Positions 16,453-25,524 are shown, counted from the stretch's first letter. The stretch is 39,093 nt of DNA from CAZUSO01 sp964622775 (GCA_964622775.1 CAZUSO010000027.1:1-39093), one strand, 5' to 3'. The notes: a model not told the origin generated them from the letters alone. Translations and numbers: made by a program.

Positions 16453-16505
16453 GGTTCAACCCCTTCGGGATTGAGCAGTATGTTAGCTGCAACTCAATCC
16501 AACCC
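16453..16505 (+). promoter_or_regulatory. Mutually exclusive hairpins with GTTAGCTGC core upstream of the AT-rich lipoprotein
   Basis: GGATTGAG (16468-16475) pairs exactly with CTCAATCC (16493-16500), extended by CAG/CTG inside. The same GGGATTGA can instead pair with TCAACCC just upstream (16457-16463). The loop holds GTTAGCTGC (16482-16490), close to the integron core site GTTRRRY. It could be an attC-like recombination end or an RNA switch in the leader. Confidence 0.45.
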
Positions 16506-16512
16506 TCTGCTT

Positions 16513-17127
16513 ATGACAAAAATTCCATTAATTGCGACTTTTATTTCTCTTATTATAACATTGAGTTCTTGCGGGCAAAAATCAATAAAAACTAGCGAGC
16601 ACTTGTACTTGATTGACCCAATAATAAAACCCAAAATAGATAGTAAAGTAATTTCGTCAGATAAAATAATTTTCACTTCTATGGATATAAAAATATTTGA
16701 GAATGACAGTATTACTTGGGATACTTATGCAACAGGAAAAAGTATTGACGAATGTTTTACAACAGCATCGGTTGATAATAATACAATAAACATAGTTAGT
16801 TTTTTGGGGTTAACTGCTGGTTTTGGTTACCAAATACAACTTTCTAAAGACACTTGCATTGTTACCTATTTCACAAAGACCGACGCAGAAATATACAAAC
16901 TTAAAAAAACAGACCTTTTAGCTTTTGGAGTTACCGTACCGTGTAAAAATTACAAACTGACTTTGGTTAACAAACCAACTTTCAAAAAGGGCGAAAGCAT
17001 AGAAGGAATTGTTGAATTAACAAGCGAAGAATACTATGAAGTTAATAATGGCAATGAGAAAAAATACAAAATGCAACTGACTGGCTATTTTAAAACAGAC
17101 CGATTGAAAGGTAAAAAAAGCAGATGA
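16513..17127 (+). CDS. AT-rich hypothetical lipoprotein (cassette-like)
   Basis: 204 residues from ATG at 16513; an upstream in-frame TTG and ATG (16471, 16480) fall in the hairpin region and are less likely. The signal peptide ends in the lipobox LSSC. The mature part is rich in Lys, Ile, Thr and Asn, with no family that I recognise. Codon use is clearly more AT-rich (AAA, ATA, TTA, ACA) than in the neighbouring carbonic anhydrase and ssb genes. This points to recent arrival. It is flanked upstream by a GTTAGCTGC hairpin and downstream by a long attC-like inverted repeat, as a mobile cassette would be. Function unknown. Confidence 0.7.
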   Translation: MTKIPLIATFISLIITLSSCGQKSIKTSEHLYLIDPIIKPKIDSKVISSDKIIFTSMDIKIFENDSITWDTYATGKSIDECFTTASVDNNTINIVSFLGLTAGFGYQIQLSKDTCIVTYFTKTDAEIYKLKKTDLLAFGVTVPCKNYKLTLVNKPTFKKGESIEGIVELTSEEYYEVNNGNEKKYKMQLTGYFKTDRLKGKKSR

Positions 17128-17142
17128 GTATGCAGTCAACAA

Positions 17143-17312
17143 GGTATTTATGAGAGACGGGCTGAAATCTAATCCTCAACTTTTGTACTACTATTTCGCC
17201 TTCGCCGTTTTTATTTGCTTTTTTGTAATTTAGCATAATAAAAAACGGCTTCGACTTGCTGCGGTGCAAAACTGAACTTTTGGTTCGCTATTTTCCGTCC
17301 TTCATAAATACC
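17143..17312. repeat. Long imperfect inverted repeat (attC-like) after the cassette gene
   Basis: Outer arms GGTATTTATGAGAGACGG (17143-17160) and the reverse complement of GGTATTTATGAAGGACGG (17295-17312) agree at 16 of 18 bases. Inner arms GCCGTTTTTATT (17204-17215) and AATAAAAAACGGC (17237-17249) agree apart from one extra base. The nested design, size (about 170 bases) and place just after a stop codon recall integron attC sites. The canonical RYYYAAC/GTTRRRY boxes are at best degenerate (AGTCAAC on the left; none clean on the right). Confidence 0.65.
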
Positions 17313-17426
17313 CGAAACGATATCTGTCAGCCGCAGATTTTACCGGCGGTTATGCACAATGAAGCCCTTAGGACTTTCAATAAACAATGAGTTTGAGTGT
17401 GCATTGTGATATAGGGAGATCTGAAA

Positions 17427-17474
17427 CAGCCACAGATTCACAGATGAGTATTAATTATCCGCGCATCTGTGGCA
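17427..17474 (+). repeat. Dispersed CCACAGATTCACAGATGAG repeat, copy 2
   Basis: Nearly the same sequence as the minus-strand copy at 4802-4843, including the shared centre TATTAATTATCCG (GC in copy 1 for one base) and the closing GCATCTGTGGC. A fragment (CCGCAGATTTTACC) also lies at 17331-17345. Confidence 0.75.
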
Positions 17475-17720
17475 ATAAATGCGGGAAATAATAAGGGGAG
17501 GTATTGAGTCCGGTACATAAGCAGGCTTGGGTGGTGGCACCCACCACGGCGGCAGGATCCGTTGATAATTTGTCGTATTGACTGTTTCACAGGTGCGTCA
17601 ATTTGGAATGCACTCCATTTACGATGCCATTGAGATTGTCTTAAATGCAGCAGCCTGGTTTTTATATCGTTATTTTAGATTGGTACGTAAGTTTATACAG
17701 AGCGCAATGCTCCCAAAATG
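17475..17720. other. Intergenic patch with hairpin and solo MITE end
   Basis: No gene is seen. It holds a 7-bp hairpin with a 3-base loop (GTGGTGG/CCACCAC, 17531-17547) and a solo copy of the small-element end CAATTTGGAATGCACTCC (17599-17616). Confidence 0.5.
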
Positions 17721-18086
17721 CTATTTCCGGTGAACTATTAACAGCCGCTCATTTTCCAGCGGGAGGTAGCCGTAATCATAAATAAAAAAATAGATTTGCC
17801 CTTTTTGATTTTGATACTGATGGGTGAAATATTTGAAATTAAATCCCGCCTCCAGCATTTTCTGGCGGGTTACGGCTTTCATATCCTCGCCGGTTTCTGC
17901 TAAAATGTGAACCAGCAACCTGCGGTTTTTCCGGAGTGTGTTATTGATATTTCGCACTAAATTATTTTCATCGCTGTTTTGCCGGTTATTATAATTATTC
18001 CGGCAATAATCATCACAAAACTTCTTGTCTGCCCTGCCTTTCAAAGCCTTGCCGCAATTCAGACATATTTTTTCTGTTTCATTCAC
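17721..18086 (-). CDS. Zinc-ribbon protein of unknown function
   Basis: 121 residues starting at GTG (18084-18086). The N-terminus carries a four-cysteine zinc knuckle: CLNCGKALKGRADKKFCDDYC, that is C-x2-C...C-x3-C. Polar and basic helices follow (NLVRNINNTLRKNRRLLVHI), then a tyrosine-rich end (YFFIYDYGYLPLENERLLI). Small proteins of this layout are common in Bacteroidota and are usually annotated as hypothetical; I know of no proven role. It is divergent from ssb with 163 bases between, in which promoters for both must lie. A nucleic-acid-binding role is a guess from the zinc ribbon and basic helix. Confidence 0.75.
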   Translation of the reverse strand: MNETEKICLNCGKALKGRADKKFCDDYCRNNYNNRQNSDENNLVRNINNTLRKNRRLLVHILAETGEDMKAVTRQKMLEAGFNFKYFTHQYQNQKGQIYFFIYDYGYLPLENERLLIVHRK

Positions 18087-18249
18087 CGCATAAAATTACG
18101 GAAAAATATTCATTTGTAAACGACTACAATCAGTTATATGTGAACATAATTAATTAAAAACCGACTAAGGTATTGCAACCATCCCATTTTTGCATCAGGA
18201 ATTCCGAAATTGATTTAATCACACTTTTTAACTATTAAATTTTAAGATC

Positions 18250-18651
18250 ATGAGCACATTAAAAAACAGCGTACAGTTGATCGGGCATCTGGGAGCCGAC
18301 CCGGAAATTAAAACTTTTGAAAGCGGATTGCAAATGGCTAAGCTGCGGCTGGCTACTTCCGAGAGCTATAAAGGCACAAACGGCGAATGGAAGGATGAAA
18401 CGCAATGGCATACCGTTGTCGCCTGGGAATCCATTGCCGAACGTGCCGTAAAGCAGTTGCACAAGGGAAGCTTTGTCCTGGTGCAGGGTAAACTGGTCAC
18501 CCGCACCTATACCGACCCGCAGGGTGTGAAAAAATATTTTACAGAAGTGCGTGCCAATACGTTTATACCGCTGGAGAAAGACAAAAGTGCCGCAGGTGAA
18601 ACCGTCATATCTCCTGAAGATGTGGCGGAGGAAGAAGGTCTGCCGTTTTAA
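18250..18651 (+). CDS. ssb: Single-stranded DNA-binding protein
   Basis: 133 residues. One OB-fold domain is evident: NSVQLIGHLGADPEIKTFES, then the ETQWHTVVAWESIAERAVK segment and KGSFVLVQGKLVTRTYTDPQ. The chain ends in the acidic tip EEEGLPF, a form of the D-D-x-x-P-F tail that recruits repair and replication partners. The length is short, with almost no linker, so it may be an accessory SSB instead of the replicative one. It is followed by a hairpin terminator. Confidence 0.93.
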   Translation: MSTLKNSVQLIGHLGADPEIKTFESGLQMAKLRLATSESYKGTNGEWKDETQWHTVVAWESIAERAVKQLHKGSFVLVQGKLVTRTYTDPQGVKKYFTEVRANTFIPLEKDKSAAGETVISPEDVAEEEGLPF

Positions 18652-18677
18652 TCAGGTGCTTGTCATCCTGTTTGTTG

Positions 18678-18710
18678 AAGCAGAAGCCGGCAACTGCCGG
18701 GCTTCTGCTT
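18678..18710 (+). terminator. Hairpin terminator after ssb
   Basis: AAGCAGAAGCCGGC pairs with GCCGGGCTTCTGCTT (one bulged G) around a 4-base loop. The following tract is ATTATAAT instead of a pure T run, so termination may be moderate. Confidence 0.65.
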
Positions 18711-19286
18711 ATTATAATGTGTCGTACTTCTGAGCCTTCAGACCCAGGAATTAGTATTAAGTCAAAATGCAAAAGCCACAATGTATGATGTAAAGTATAT
18801 AATATACGATTTTCTTATAATCAGCCTGATGAAGGTGGGATTTATAACCAAAGTAAAGCTTAGCTTAAAAAAAGTGGTGTTATACTGCCTGCCGGATAAA
18901 ATTGTGCAATCAAAAAGCTTTGTGCTCTTGGTTCTTTGCATTCGTTGCATGAAACTCAATGCACAAAACTATGCGGCGTGAAGTATAAATTTAGTATGCT
19001 ATATCTGGATTATAAAGCCCTGTTAAGTTGACTATTATGGCTTTCCCTGCTCTACATTTTGTATTTTGACTTTTTATTTAACGCCAATATCATTAACGCC
19101 AATATTTTCCTTTACCGTAGTAATGTCTTTTTACGGTGGGCAGCATGGTTTTGCAAAGTCTCTATAATCGTGATTAATGCTCCGTTGACGCTTTCCTGCT
19201 GACTCCCCGTTATCATTCTGTACAAATCCTGTGAGATATATAAAATATAAGGACAGCCTCCTATAATACCTTTCAGGTACTTACGT
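18711..19286. other. Long intergenic stretch, no supported gene
   Basis: A 66-codon open frame (18781-18981) has no RBS, promoter or family character. Its end (TTTGTGCTCTTGGTTCTTTG) resembles a decayed intergenic repeat, not a protein. A 13-base direct repeat TTAACGCCAATAT occurs at 19078-19090 and 19093-19105. Nothing else was recognised. Confidence 0.5.
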
Positions 19287-19294
19287 TATATTTG
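19287..19294 (+). promoter_or_regulatory. -7 box (TATATTTG) of the AsmA-like gene
   Basis: Full TAnnTTTG match 27 bases before the ATG. No TTG at the expected distance upstream. Confidence 0.45.
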
Positions 19295-19321
19295 TGTTTC
19301 GTCTGAATTTAGCCTATATTT

Positions 19322-21973
19322 ATGTCAATGTCTAACAATCCCAATCAGCAGAAAGTCCCCCGGCGCGGGTTTAAAAAACTACCGCTCTGGAGTCGTGTCC
19401 TGATCTTTATCATGAGCGGTCTGCTCTTGCTGCTGATTATTGCCGGTGCAGGCTTTTCCTGGTATATCCAGGCAAACAAAGCGAAGATTCTGAAGAATAT
19501 TACCGGACAATTAAGCGAACGCTTACAGGGCACTCTGACCATTAAGGACATGGAGCCTTCCGTCTGGAAAAACTTTCCGAGCTTTTCAATAAAACTGGAA
19601 AAGGTGATGTTATGCGATACGCTTTACCCGATCCATAAGATTCCTATGCTACAGGTGGATGGTTTGTACCTGCAGATCGACCTGAAATCCCTGCTCACCC
19701 AACACCCGGAAATAGAAAAGATCACCGCTACGGGGGGTATAATGCATCTGTTTACAGACAGCAGCTATTATTCCAACACCTATCTGCTGAAGCCTAAAAA
19801 GAACAGCTCCCAAAAGAAAAAAGGGAAACAACTGGAATTCAACCATATTACCCTGGAAAATTTTATTTTTATCTCTGAGCACCGACCGCGAGAAAAAAAG
19901 TTTGAGATTCAAATCCGGGAGTTAGAGACCGCTATTAGCGTCCGTGATTCAATCTGGCGCATTTCGGCTCCGGCAAACCTGCATATCGTGCAGCTCGGAT
20001 TCAAACTTTCCAAAGGAAGCTTTCTCAGCAATACGGATCTCCGCGGCAACCTGGAACTGGAATTCAACCAGAACAGTAAAGACCTGACCATAAAAAAGAA
20101 GCTGCTCGTGGTCAACGGTGAAAAGGTGTTATTTGGGGGCGTATTTCATTTTGCCCGGAAACCCGTTACTTTTTCTTTGCTGATCGATGCCCCCGCTATT
20201 GACTATCAGAAGGCTGTAGCCCTGTTGAATCAGCATATTCAGGATAAGCTGGATATGGTTAAAGTGAAAAATCCCCTTAAAGTTTATACAACGATCAACG
20301 GGCGATTCACCTATCCGGATACGCCGCGGGTACAAGTGAATTTTGAAACGAAAGGCAACCGCTTAACTACGGATTATGGTGTGCTGGAATCTGCTACGTT
20401 CAAAGGCACATTCAATAACGAAGTCGTGCAGGGAGCCGGTCATTCGGATCACAATACGGCTATCGGCATCCCTGCGCTAACGGCCACCTGGGAAGGTATT
20501 CCTGTGACGGTTACCTCCGTCAGCATATTCGATTTGCTGGATCCCTTTATCCGCTTTCGTATTCAGTCACAGTTTCCCGTCAGGCAGCTCAATAATATTG
20601 TCGGCAGATCCTATTCCTTTGGAAGCGGCAATGCGCGGGTTGATCTCCGGTACTCAGGGCCGGTTTTGCCGGACAACAAGGATGATCGTATGCTGAACGG
20701 AAATATTCTGATCAACAACGCGGCGCTGACCTATGTTCCAAGAGGATTAAACTTTGAAAAATGCAATATTAATTTACTGTTTACCGGCAATGATCTATTT
20801 ATTAAAAATACCGTGCTGCATGCAAAGGGCAATGAATTGCGTATGGAAGGCAGCGCTAAGCGGTTTACAAATCTTTATTTTTCCGATCCGCAAAAGGTAT
20901 TGATCGACTGGAATATCCAGAGCAATCTGGTCAACCTCAATCATTTTACAGGATTTTTGGGAAAACGAGCCGGCAATAATCCGGGTAAGAAAATAAATCC
21001 GTATGTCAAGATTCAACAGTTCAACCAGCAACTCAATCAGTTGCTGGAGACCGGCAGTATGAACCTGACTGTGGATGTAAAGAAGATGATCTTCGAGAAA
21101 TTTGAAGGGCAGCATATCAAGGCGCATATCAGCCTCCTGGCTTCGGGAATCACCATAAAGGATTTTCATATTGCCCATGCCGGCGGTTACCTGGATTTGA
21201 GTGGGAATATCAATCAAAGCGCTGCTTCCAATCCATTCAATATGAAAGTCAGGGTAGTGAATGCCAAGGTGGATAAATTGTTTGAGGCGTTTAGCAATTT
21301 CGGATTGAAGGGTCTCACGGATAAAAATATTAAAGGACTTGTTTCTGCGGATGTAAATCTGGGTGGCGGCTTTACTGATGCGGGCAGACTGTTGCCGTAT
21401 TCCTATCATGGCAGTGTTGACTTTTCGCTGCAAAATGGTAAGCTGCTCAATTTCGATCCATTAGTGAAGATTCAAAAATTTGCATTCAAAAGAAGGAACT
21501 TAGACAGCGTGGTCGTAAAGCCCCTGAACGGGCGATTTGATATAGCCGGCGGTAAGGTGGTTATTCAGCCTATGAATATTGAAACCAGCGCCCTCAATAT
21601 TAATGTGAAGGGCGTTTACGGATTTCAGGGAGGAACGGACATTAATTTTGAGATACCCATGCGGAACCCCGAGAAGGATAAGATTCGAATCCGAAACGGG
21701 CTTACACCCAAGACTAAACAGGGTATCGTAATCTATCTCCGGGCTACGGACGGCGAAGACGGAAGGATCAAGATTAGTTGGGATCCGGCTAAAAAAGGAT
21801 GGCAGGGTGGTGATGCCGATGATGCCGTGGAGCCGGAAACGGCAGAGGGGGGCGGTAACAGCGGAGGTAATTTCCGGGAAAATTCCAGCCGGGCAATTCC
21901 AGAGAACGCTGATCCGGCAAAACCCAGGAAACGGTTCTCTATTTTCAACCGAAATAAGCCGTCCGGCCGATAA
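19322..21973 (+). CDS. AsmA-like family membrane protein
   Basis: 883 residues. A cytoplasmic N-terminus with basic residues is followed by one membrane segment (about 25-48). A long extracytoplasmic part begins with the AsmA-type start KAKILKNITGQLSERLQGTL and the repeated short beta-strand pattern of the family. A conserved C-terminal AsmA region is visible (NGKLLNFDPLVKIQKFAFKR, and DIAGGKVVIQPMNIETSALN). The last 60 residues are low-complexity (Gly, Glu, Pro, Arg) and basic. AsmA-family proteins span the periplasm as lipid-conducting bridges and affect outer-membrane assembly. It has its own -7 box and precedes ftsE by 91 bases. Confidence 0.85.
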   Translation: MSMSNNPNQQKVPRRGFKKLPLWSRVLIFIMSGLLLLLIIAGAGFSWYIQANKAKILKNITGQLSERLQGTLTIKDMEPSVWKNFPSFSIKLEKVMLCDTLYPIHKIPMLQVDGLYLQIDLKSLLTQHPEIEKITATGGIMHLFTDSSYYSNTYLLKPKKNSSQKKKGKQLEFNHITLENFIFISEHRPREKKFEIQIRELETAISVRDSIWRISAPANLHIVQLGFKLSKGSFLSNTDLRGNLELEFNQNSKDLTIKKKLLVVNGEKVLFGGVFHFARKPVTFSLLIDAPAIDYQKAVALLNQHIQDKLDMVKVKNPLKVYTTINGRFTYPDTPRVQVNFETKGNRLTTDYGVLESATFKGTFNNEVVQGAGHSDHNTAIGIPALTATWEGIPVTVTSVSIFDLLDPFIRFRIQSQFPVRQLNNIVGRSYSFGSGNARVDLRYSGPVLPDNKDDRMLNGNILINNAALTYVPRGLNFEKCNINLLFTGNDLFIKNTVLHAKGNELRMEGSAKRFTNLYFSDPQKVLIDWNIQSNLVNLNHFTGFLGKRAGNNPGKKINPYVKIQQFNQQLNQLLETGSMNLTVDVKKMIFEKFEGQHIKAHISLLASGITIKDFHIAHAGGYLDLSGNINQSAASNPFNMKVRVVNAKVDKLFEAFSNFGLKGLTDKNIKGLVSADVNLGGGFTDAGRLLPYSYHGSVDFSLQNGKLLNFDPLVKIQKFAFKRRNLDSVVVKPLNGRFDIAGGKVVIQPMNIETSALNINVKGVYGFQGGTDINFEIPMRNPEKDKIRIRNGLTPKTKQGIVIYLRATDGEDGRIKISWDPAKKGWQGGDADDAVEPETAEGGGNSGGNFRENSSRAIPENADPAKPRKRFSIFNRNKPSGR

Positions 21974-22064
21974 ATAAGCAATTCCGGTTACGGAATCTTA
22001 ATTATTTTTTAATTTTGAAGCATTAACTCATTTCATCCGCTAAAATTATTTTCATCGCCAGCCT

Positions 22065-22769
22065 ATGTCCGAAAAAATTGTTAAGCTTCAAGATGCCCAA
22101 ATATACCAGGGAAAATCGCTTATACTACAAGATGTCAGTTTAGTGGTGGAAGAGGGGGAGTTTGTATATCTGATCGGGAAAACCGGTTCGGGGAAATCCA
22201 GTCTGCTGAAAACACTGTATGGTGAGTTATACCTGAAAGAAGGACGCGGGCGTGTAGCCGGGTTTAATCTTACACAATTAACCTGGAAAATGGTTCCTTT
22301 GCTGCGGCGTAACCTCGGCATTATCTTCCAGGATTTTCAGCTGCTTACCGACCGGAGCATATACGACAATCTGTTGTTCGTACTGAAATCTACCGGATGG
22401 AAGAATAAAAAGACCATTAAAGACAAGATTGAAAGCGTGCTGGAAGAGGTGCATCTTGCAGGCAAGGGCTACCGCAAACCTTATGAAATGAGCGGAGGCG
22501 AGCAGCAACGTGTGGATATTGCGCGTGCCTTGCTAAATAATCCTAAACTCATATTGGCCGATGAGCCTACGGGAAACTTAGACCCCGATACCACGGATTA
22601 TATCATGCAACTATTAGCAAACATTTGTAAATCACACCAGACTGCCATCATCATGGCTACGCACGATTATAGTATCCTTCAAAAATTCCCGGGCCGTATC
22701 GTAAAGATAGCGGACGGAAGTGTACAGGATACCGTTTTGGCACAACCTTCTTCCGAATCATCTCTGTAA
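22065..22769 (+). CDS. ftsE: Cell-division ABC transporter ATP-binding protein FtsE
   Basis: 234 residues, single ABC domain. Walker A GKTGSGKSS (38-46), Q-loop Gln89 (IIFQDFQLL), signature SGGEQQRVDIARA (143-155), Walker B LILADEPTGNLD (162-173) and switch His in ATHD. The IFQDFQLLTDRSIYDN stretch is characteristic of FtsE. FtsE works with the membrane protein FtsX to regulate peptidoglycan hydrolases at the septum. ftsX is not next to it here; instead a 2OG-Fe(II) oxygenase gene follows after 21 bases. An upstream TAATTTTG (22010-22017) may be a -7 box. Confidence 0.85.
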   Translation: MSEKIVKLQDAQIYQGKSLILQDVSLVVEEGEFVYLIGKTGSGKSSLLKTLYGELYLKEGRGRVAGFNLTQLTWKMVPLLRRNLGIIFQDFQLLTDRSIYDNLLFVLKSTGWKNKKTIKDKIESVLEEVHLAGKGYRKPYEMSGGEQQRVDIARALLNNPKLILADEPTGNLDPDTTDYIMQLLANICKSHQTAIIMATHDYSILQKFPGRIVKIADGSVQDTVLAQPSSESSL

Positions 22770-22790
22770 TTTCAGCAAAACGATAAAGCT

Positions 22791-23627
22791 ATGCAGTTAG
22801 CAGCACCCCACACCAGACAATATCTTGCGGGTTTAATCCTGAAAAGACTGGAGGCAGAGCAGGAAAAGCTCCGGCAGGAATTTTCCCGATCCGGACGAAT
22901 CAATTCCTGTGTAATAGACGATGTGCTGCCTGAACCTATCGCCCAGGAAATTTATGCCGCCTTCCCCTCACCCGAAGAAATGGCGATACACAAATCCATC
23001 CGGGAGAATAAGCGGGTGGCCGCGCAAATGAATCTGTATCACCCGCTGCTGGAAGAGATTGTATATGCCTTTCAGGATCCGCGTATCGTAAGATGCTGTG
23101 AGACCATAACCGGTATAAAGGACATGATTCCCGATGAACATCTTTATGCCGGCGGCATCAGCCTGATGAGCCAGGGCAATTTCCTGAATCCGCATCTGGA
23201 CAATTCGCATGACAATGACCGGAAAAATTACCGGGTACTCAATCTTTTGTATTATGTAAGCCCAGGATGGACCTTAGAAAACGGAGGTAACCTGGAGCTT
23301 TGGGATGAAGGAATGAACGGTAAGCAGCGCACCATTGTTTCGGCTTTCAACCGTCTTGCGCTGATGATCACCAACAAATCCTCCTATCATTCCGTAAGCA
23401 AAGTGACCGCACCTGCAAAGCGGTGCTGCATATCCAATTATTATTTTTCGGAACAACCGGCAGAACGGGAAGGATATTCCCATGTGACTTCATTTTACGG
23501 GAGACCGGAAGAGTCTGCCCTGAAATCGGTAGTATTAAAAGCCGACCGCAACCTGCGCAATCTGATCCGTAAAGTAACCGGCAGGCGTATCATACCGACA
23601 AAACATATTTATAAGAAGGACGAATGA
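22791..23627 (+). CDS. 2-oxoglutarate/Fe(II)-dependent oxygenase
   Basis: 278 residues. The double-stranded beta-helix metal triad is readable: His135-x-Asp137 (NPHLDNSHD) and His200 (SSYHSVSKV). A basic pair, Lys210-Arg211, lies ten residues after the last His and is the likely 2-oxoglutarate anchor. The WTLENGGNLELWDEG stretch is typical of prolyl-4-hydroxylase-like and polysaccharide-linked members of the family. Substrate unknown. It probably shares a transcript with ftsE (21-base gap) and is followed by a broken polytopic membrane protein gene. Confidence 0.85.
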   Translation: MQLAAPHTRQYLAGLILKRLEAEQEKLRQEFSRSGRINSCVIDDVLPEPIAQEIYAAFPSPEEMAIHKSIRENKRVAAQMNLYHPLLEEIVYAFQDPRIVRCCETITGIKDMIPDEHLYAGGISLMSQGNFLNPHLDNSHDNDRKNYRVLNLLYYVSPGWTLENGGNLELWDEGMNGKQRTIVSAFNRLALMITNKSSYHSVSKVTAPAKRCCISNYYFSEQPAEREGYSHVTSFYGRPEESALKSVVLKADRNLRNLIRKVTGRRIIPTKHIYKKDE

Positions 23628-23838
23628 GCGTAACTTGCTTAAAAATGTGAAGCGCTTAAAAATACAGTCTGTATTGTTTGGGACTATTCTTTGAGGTTTT
23701 TGCCAACATATATTTCCGGCCTGGCACAGGCATATATAACATGGGGTATAGATAAAAAAGTGTTTCGCCTTGTAAAGGTATCCTGAGTTTTTTATTAAAA
23801 TACCGGCTGGTGATATTGATCTCAAATAGCTTTTTTTC

Positions 23839-25524
23839 ATGAATTTCCATAAAATAATTTTTAATGAGAAGATGCTGATCCTGTATTTCTGGATCGGCAT
23901 AATGCTGATATATTTTCCCGCATACCAGGCAGGCTTTTATACTGATTTTAAAGATACGCTGGAGGCTTACAAACAATATGGCTTTGTTGATTTTATTAAC
24001 CGGAAAGGCATTGATAATTTAAACCTGTATCAGGCAACTCAGGTATTACTTTATTGCTTCATCAGCCTTTTTAAGACAAATCCGGTACCGTGGTTTCTGC
24101 TGTTTACCGCCATGCACGCTTTTAACGGATATCTTATTTACAAATTCTTTATCCGGTTTTTCAATAAATTGGGATGGGTAACGGCACGTACTCCGGTTTT
24201 ATTTGGAGTTGTATTTTTTCTGGTTGCTCCGTCTGCTGCCCAGGTAGTTATATAGAAAGCCTGTTTTCATTATCATACTGCCATTGGTATTTTATTCCTT
24301 ATCCTCAATCTGATGCTTGAATATACTGATACGAAACAGCACCGATATGTCTGGATTATTACATTGGTGTATGCATTATCTTCTTTTATGCTTGAGCTGT
24401 TTTATCTGACGCCGGCATTTGTATTTATTGTCCTGAGTGCATTAGATACAGGCGGCGCCATCAGCGCTAAAGTTTTTAAAGGAGCCTTGCTAAAAATAGT
24501 GCTGCCGCAGGTATTGATTTTTCTGTTCCACCTTTTTCTGTTCCACCTGATTTATGGCAGATGGATAGCTCATTATAGTATGGACTTGGGCGCTGCTTTT
24601 ACGCCATCAAATGTAATAATCCAATTGAGTAAGTATGCTGTTCATGTATTGACCATTGAGCGGTTTCTGCCGAATGGCATAAGAATGTCATTATATCATT
24701 TTATAGAACATCGGGTGGTATGGTTTATCATTGGTTCAGGAATAGTTGCTTGTTTACTATTTGGGCTGAAAGGATACAAAAAGACCAATGAAAAGAGGAA
24801 AGCAATATTTGTCTTGTTCCTTTTCAGCCTGTTAAGCTGCGTGTTGATAATTCAGATGTGGTATGATGATGTTATGATGATGATGACAGACCGTTATTAT
24901 TATTTACCGGGTATCTTCTTTTTCCTTCTGGCCTCCTCTATTCTTTTCTACAGCGGCGGCTTTAAAAAACTCCAATATGCAATAGGTGGATTGTTTCTCA
25001 TCGCTTGTATTTGGGGGGCCGAAAAGATGGTGTTTAAATTCAGAGCTGCCGGCAAGGTACAATCGGGGACAGTTAAAAACTTTAAATGGCAAAATGCCGA
25101 TACGGTTTTGTTACTAAATCTGCCCAATAATTTCGACGGAATATTCATTGCCCCAACCAATCCTGATTCAACAGAATGCCTCAACTCGCATTATAATGTA
25201 TTTATGGGACACCATCTGAAACCTAAGATTTATGATGTGTCGTCATACAATATACAAAATCGGTGGGATGGCGTTCATGTTGTCGTATTGGACAGCCTGT
25301 CTTTGAAGGTAACTCTCAATAATGCCGGCAGTTGGTGGTGGTTTGGCACTTTGGGAGCAAGTGATTACGAAAATGAGCTATACCGGTTGGAATTTATAGA
25401 AAACGGATTCAGTTATCAGCTTCATTTTAAGCATCCGCCGGCACCCGGTATAGTCATACTTTACCAGGTTGGGGAAGCATGGAAAAGGGTAGATACGGGC
25501 AAATGGAATCAGGAACAATGGTAG
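23839..25524 (+). pseudogene. Polytopic membrane protein gene split by one in-frame TAG
   Basis: The frame starting at ATG 23839 reaches a TAG at 24253-24255 and then stays open in the same frame to 25524, about 560 codons in all. The reading across the stop is AQVVI-stop-KACFHYHTAI, with hydrophobic segments continuing on both sides. A single change (TGG to TAG) would restore a Trp. The product would have about nine membrane segments and a soluble C-terminus. A TDRYYYLPG motif near the middle recalls GT-C-type membrane glycosyltransferases, but I cannot assign a family. Either this is a recent pseudogene or the stop is read through. Confidence 0.7.
24313..25524 (+). CDS. C-terminal open segment of the split membrane protein
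   Basis: Open frame of 403 residues beginning at an in-frame ATG 57 bases after the TAG. It carries several membrane segments (LVYALSSFMLELFYLTPAFV and others) and a soluble C-terminal region of about 150 residues. It lacks an RBS, and its first Met lies inside a hydrophobic segment, so it is better read as the tail of the full gene than as an independent protein. Automated annotation would probably call it a separate CDS. Confidence 0.4.
   Translation: MLEYTDTKQHRYVWIITLVYALSSFMLELFYLTPAFVFIVLSALDTGGAISAKVFKGALLKIVLPQVLIFLFHLFLFHLIYGRWIAHYSMDLGAAFTPSNVIIQLSKYAVHVLTIERFLPNGIRMSLYHFIEHRVVWFIIGSGIVACLLFGLKGYKKTNEKRKAIFVLFLFSLLSCVLIIQMWYDDVMMMMTDRYYYLPGIFFFLLASSILFYSGGFKKLQYAIGGLFLIACIWGAEKMVFKFRAAGKVQSGTVKNFKWQNADTVLLLNLPNNFDGIFIAPTNPDSTECLNSHYNVFMGHHLKPKIYDVSSYNIQNRWDGVHVVVLDSLSLKVTLNNAGSWWWFGTLGASDYENELYRLEFIENGFSYQLHFKHPPAPGIVILYQVGEAWKRVDTGKWNQEQW

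Noticed and set aside
17531..17547. GTGGTGG/CCACCAC hairpin as a terminator
   Set aside because: No T tract on either strand and no gene ending close by.
18781..18981. 66-codon plus-strand open frame after ssb
   Set aside because: AT-rich sequence with a decayed intergenic repeat at its end; no promoter, RBS or family.
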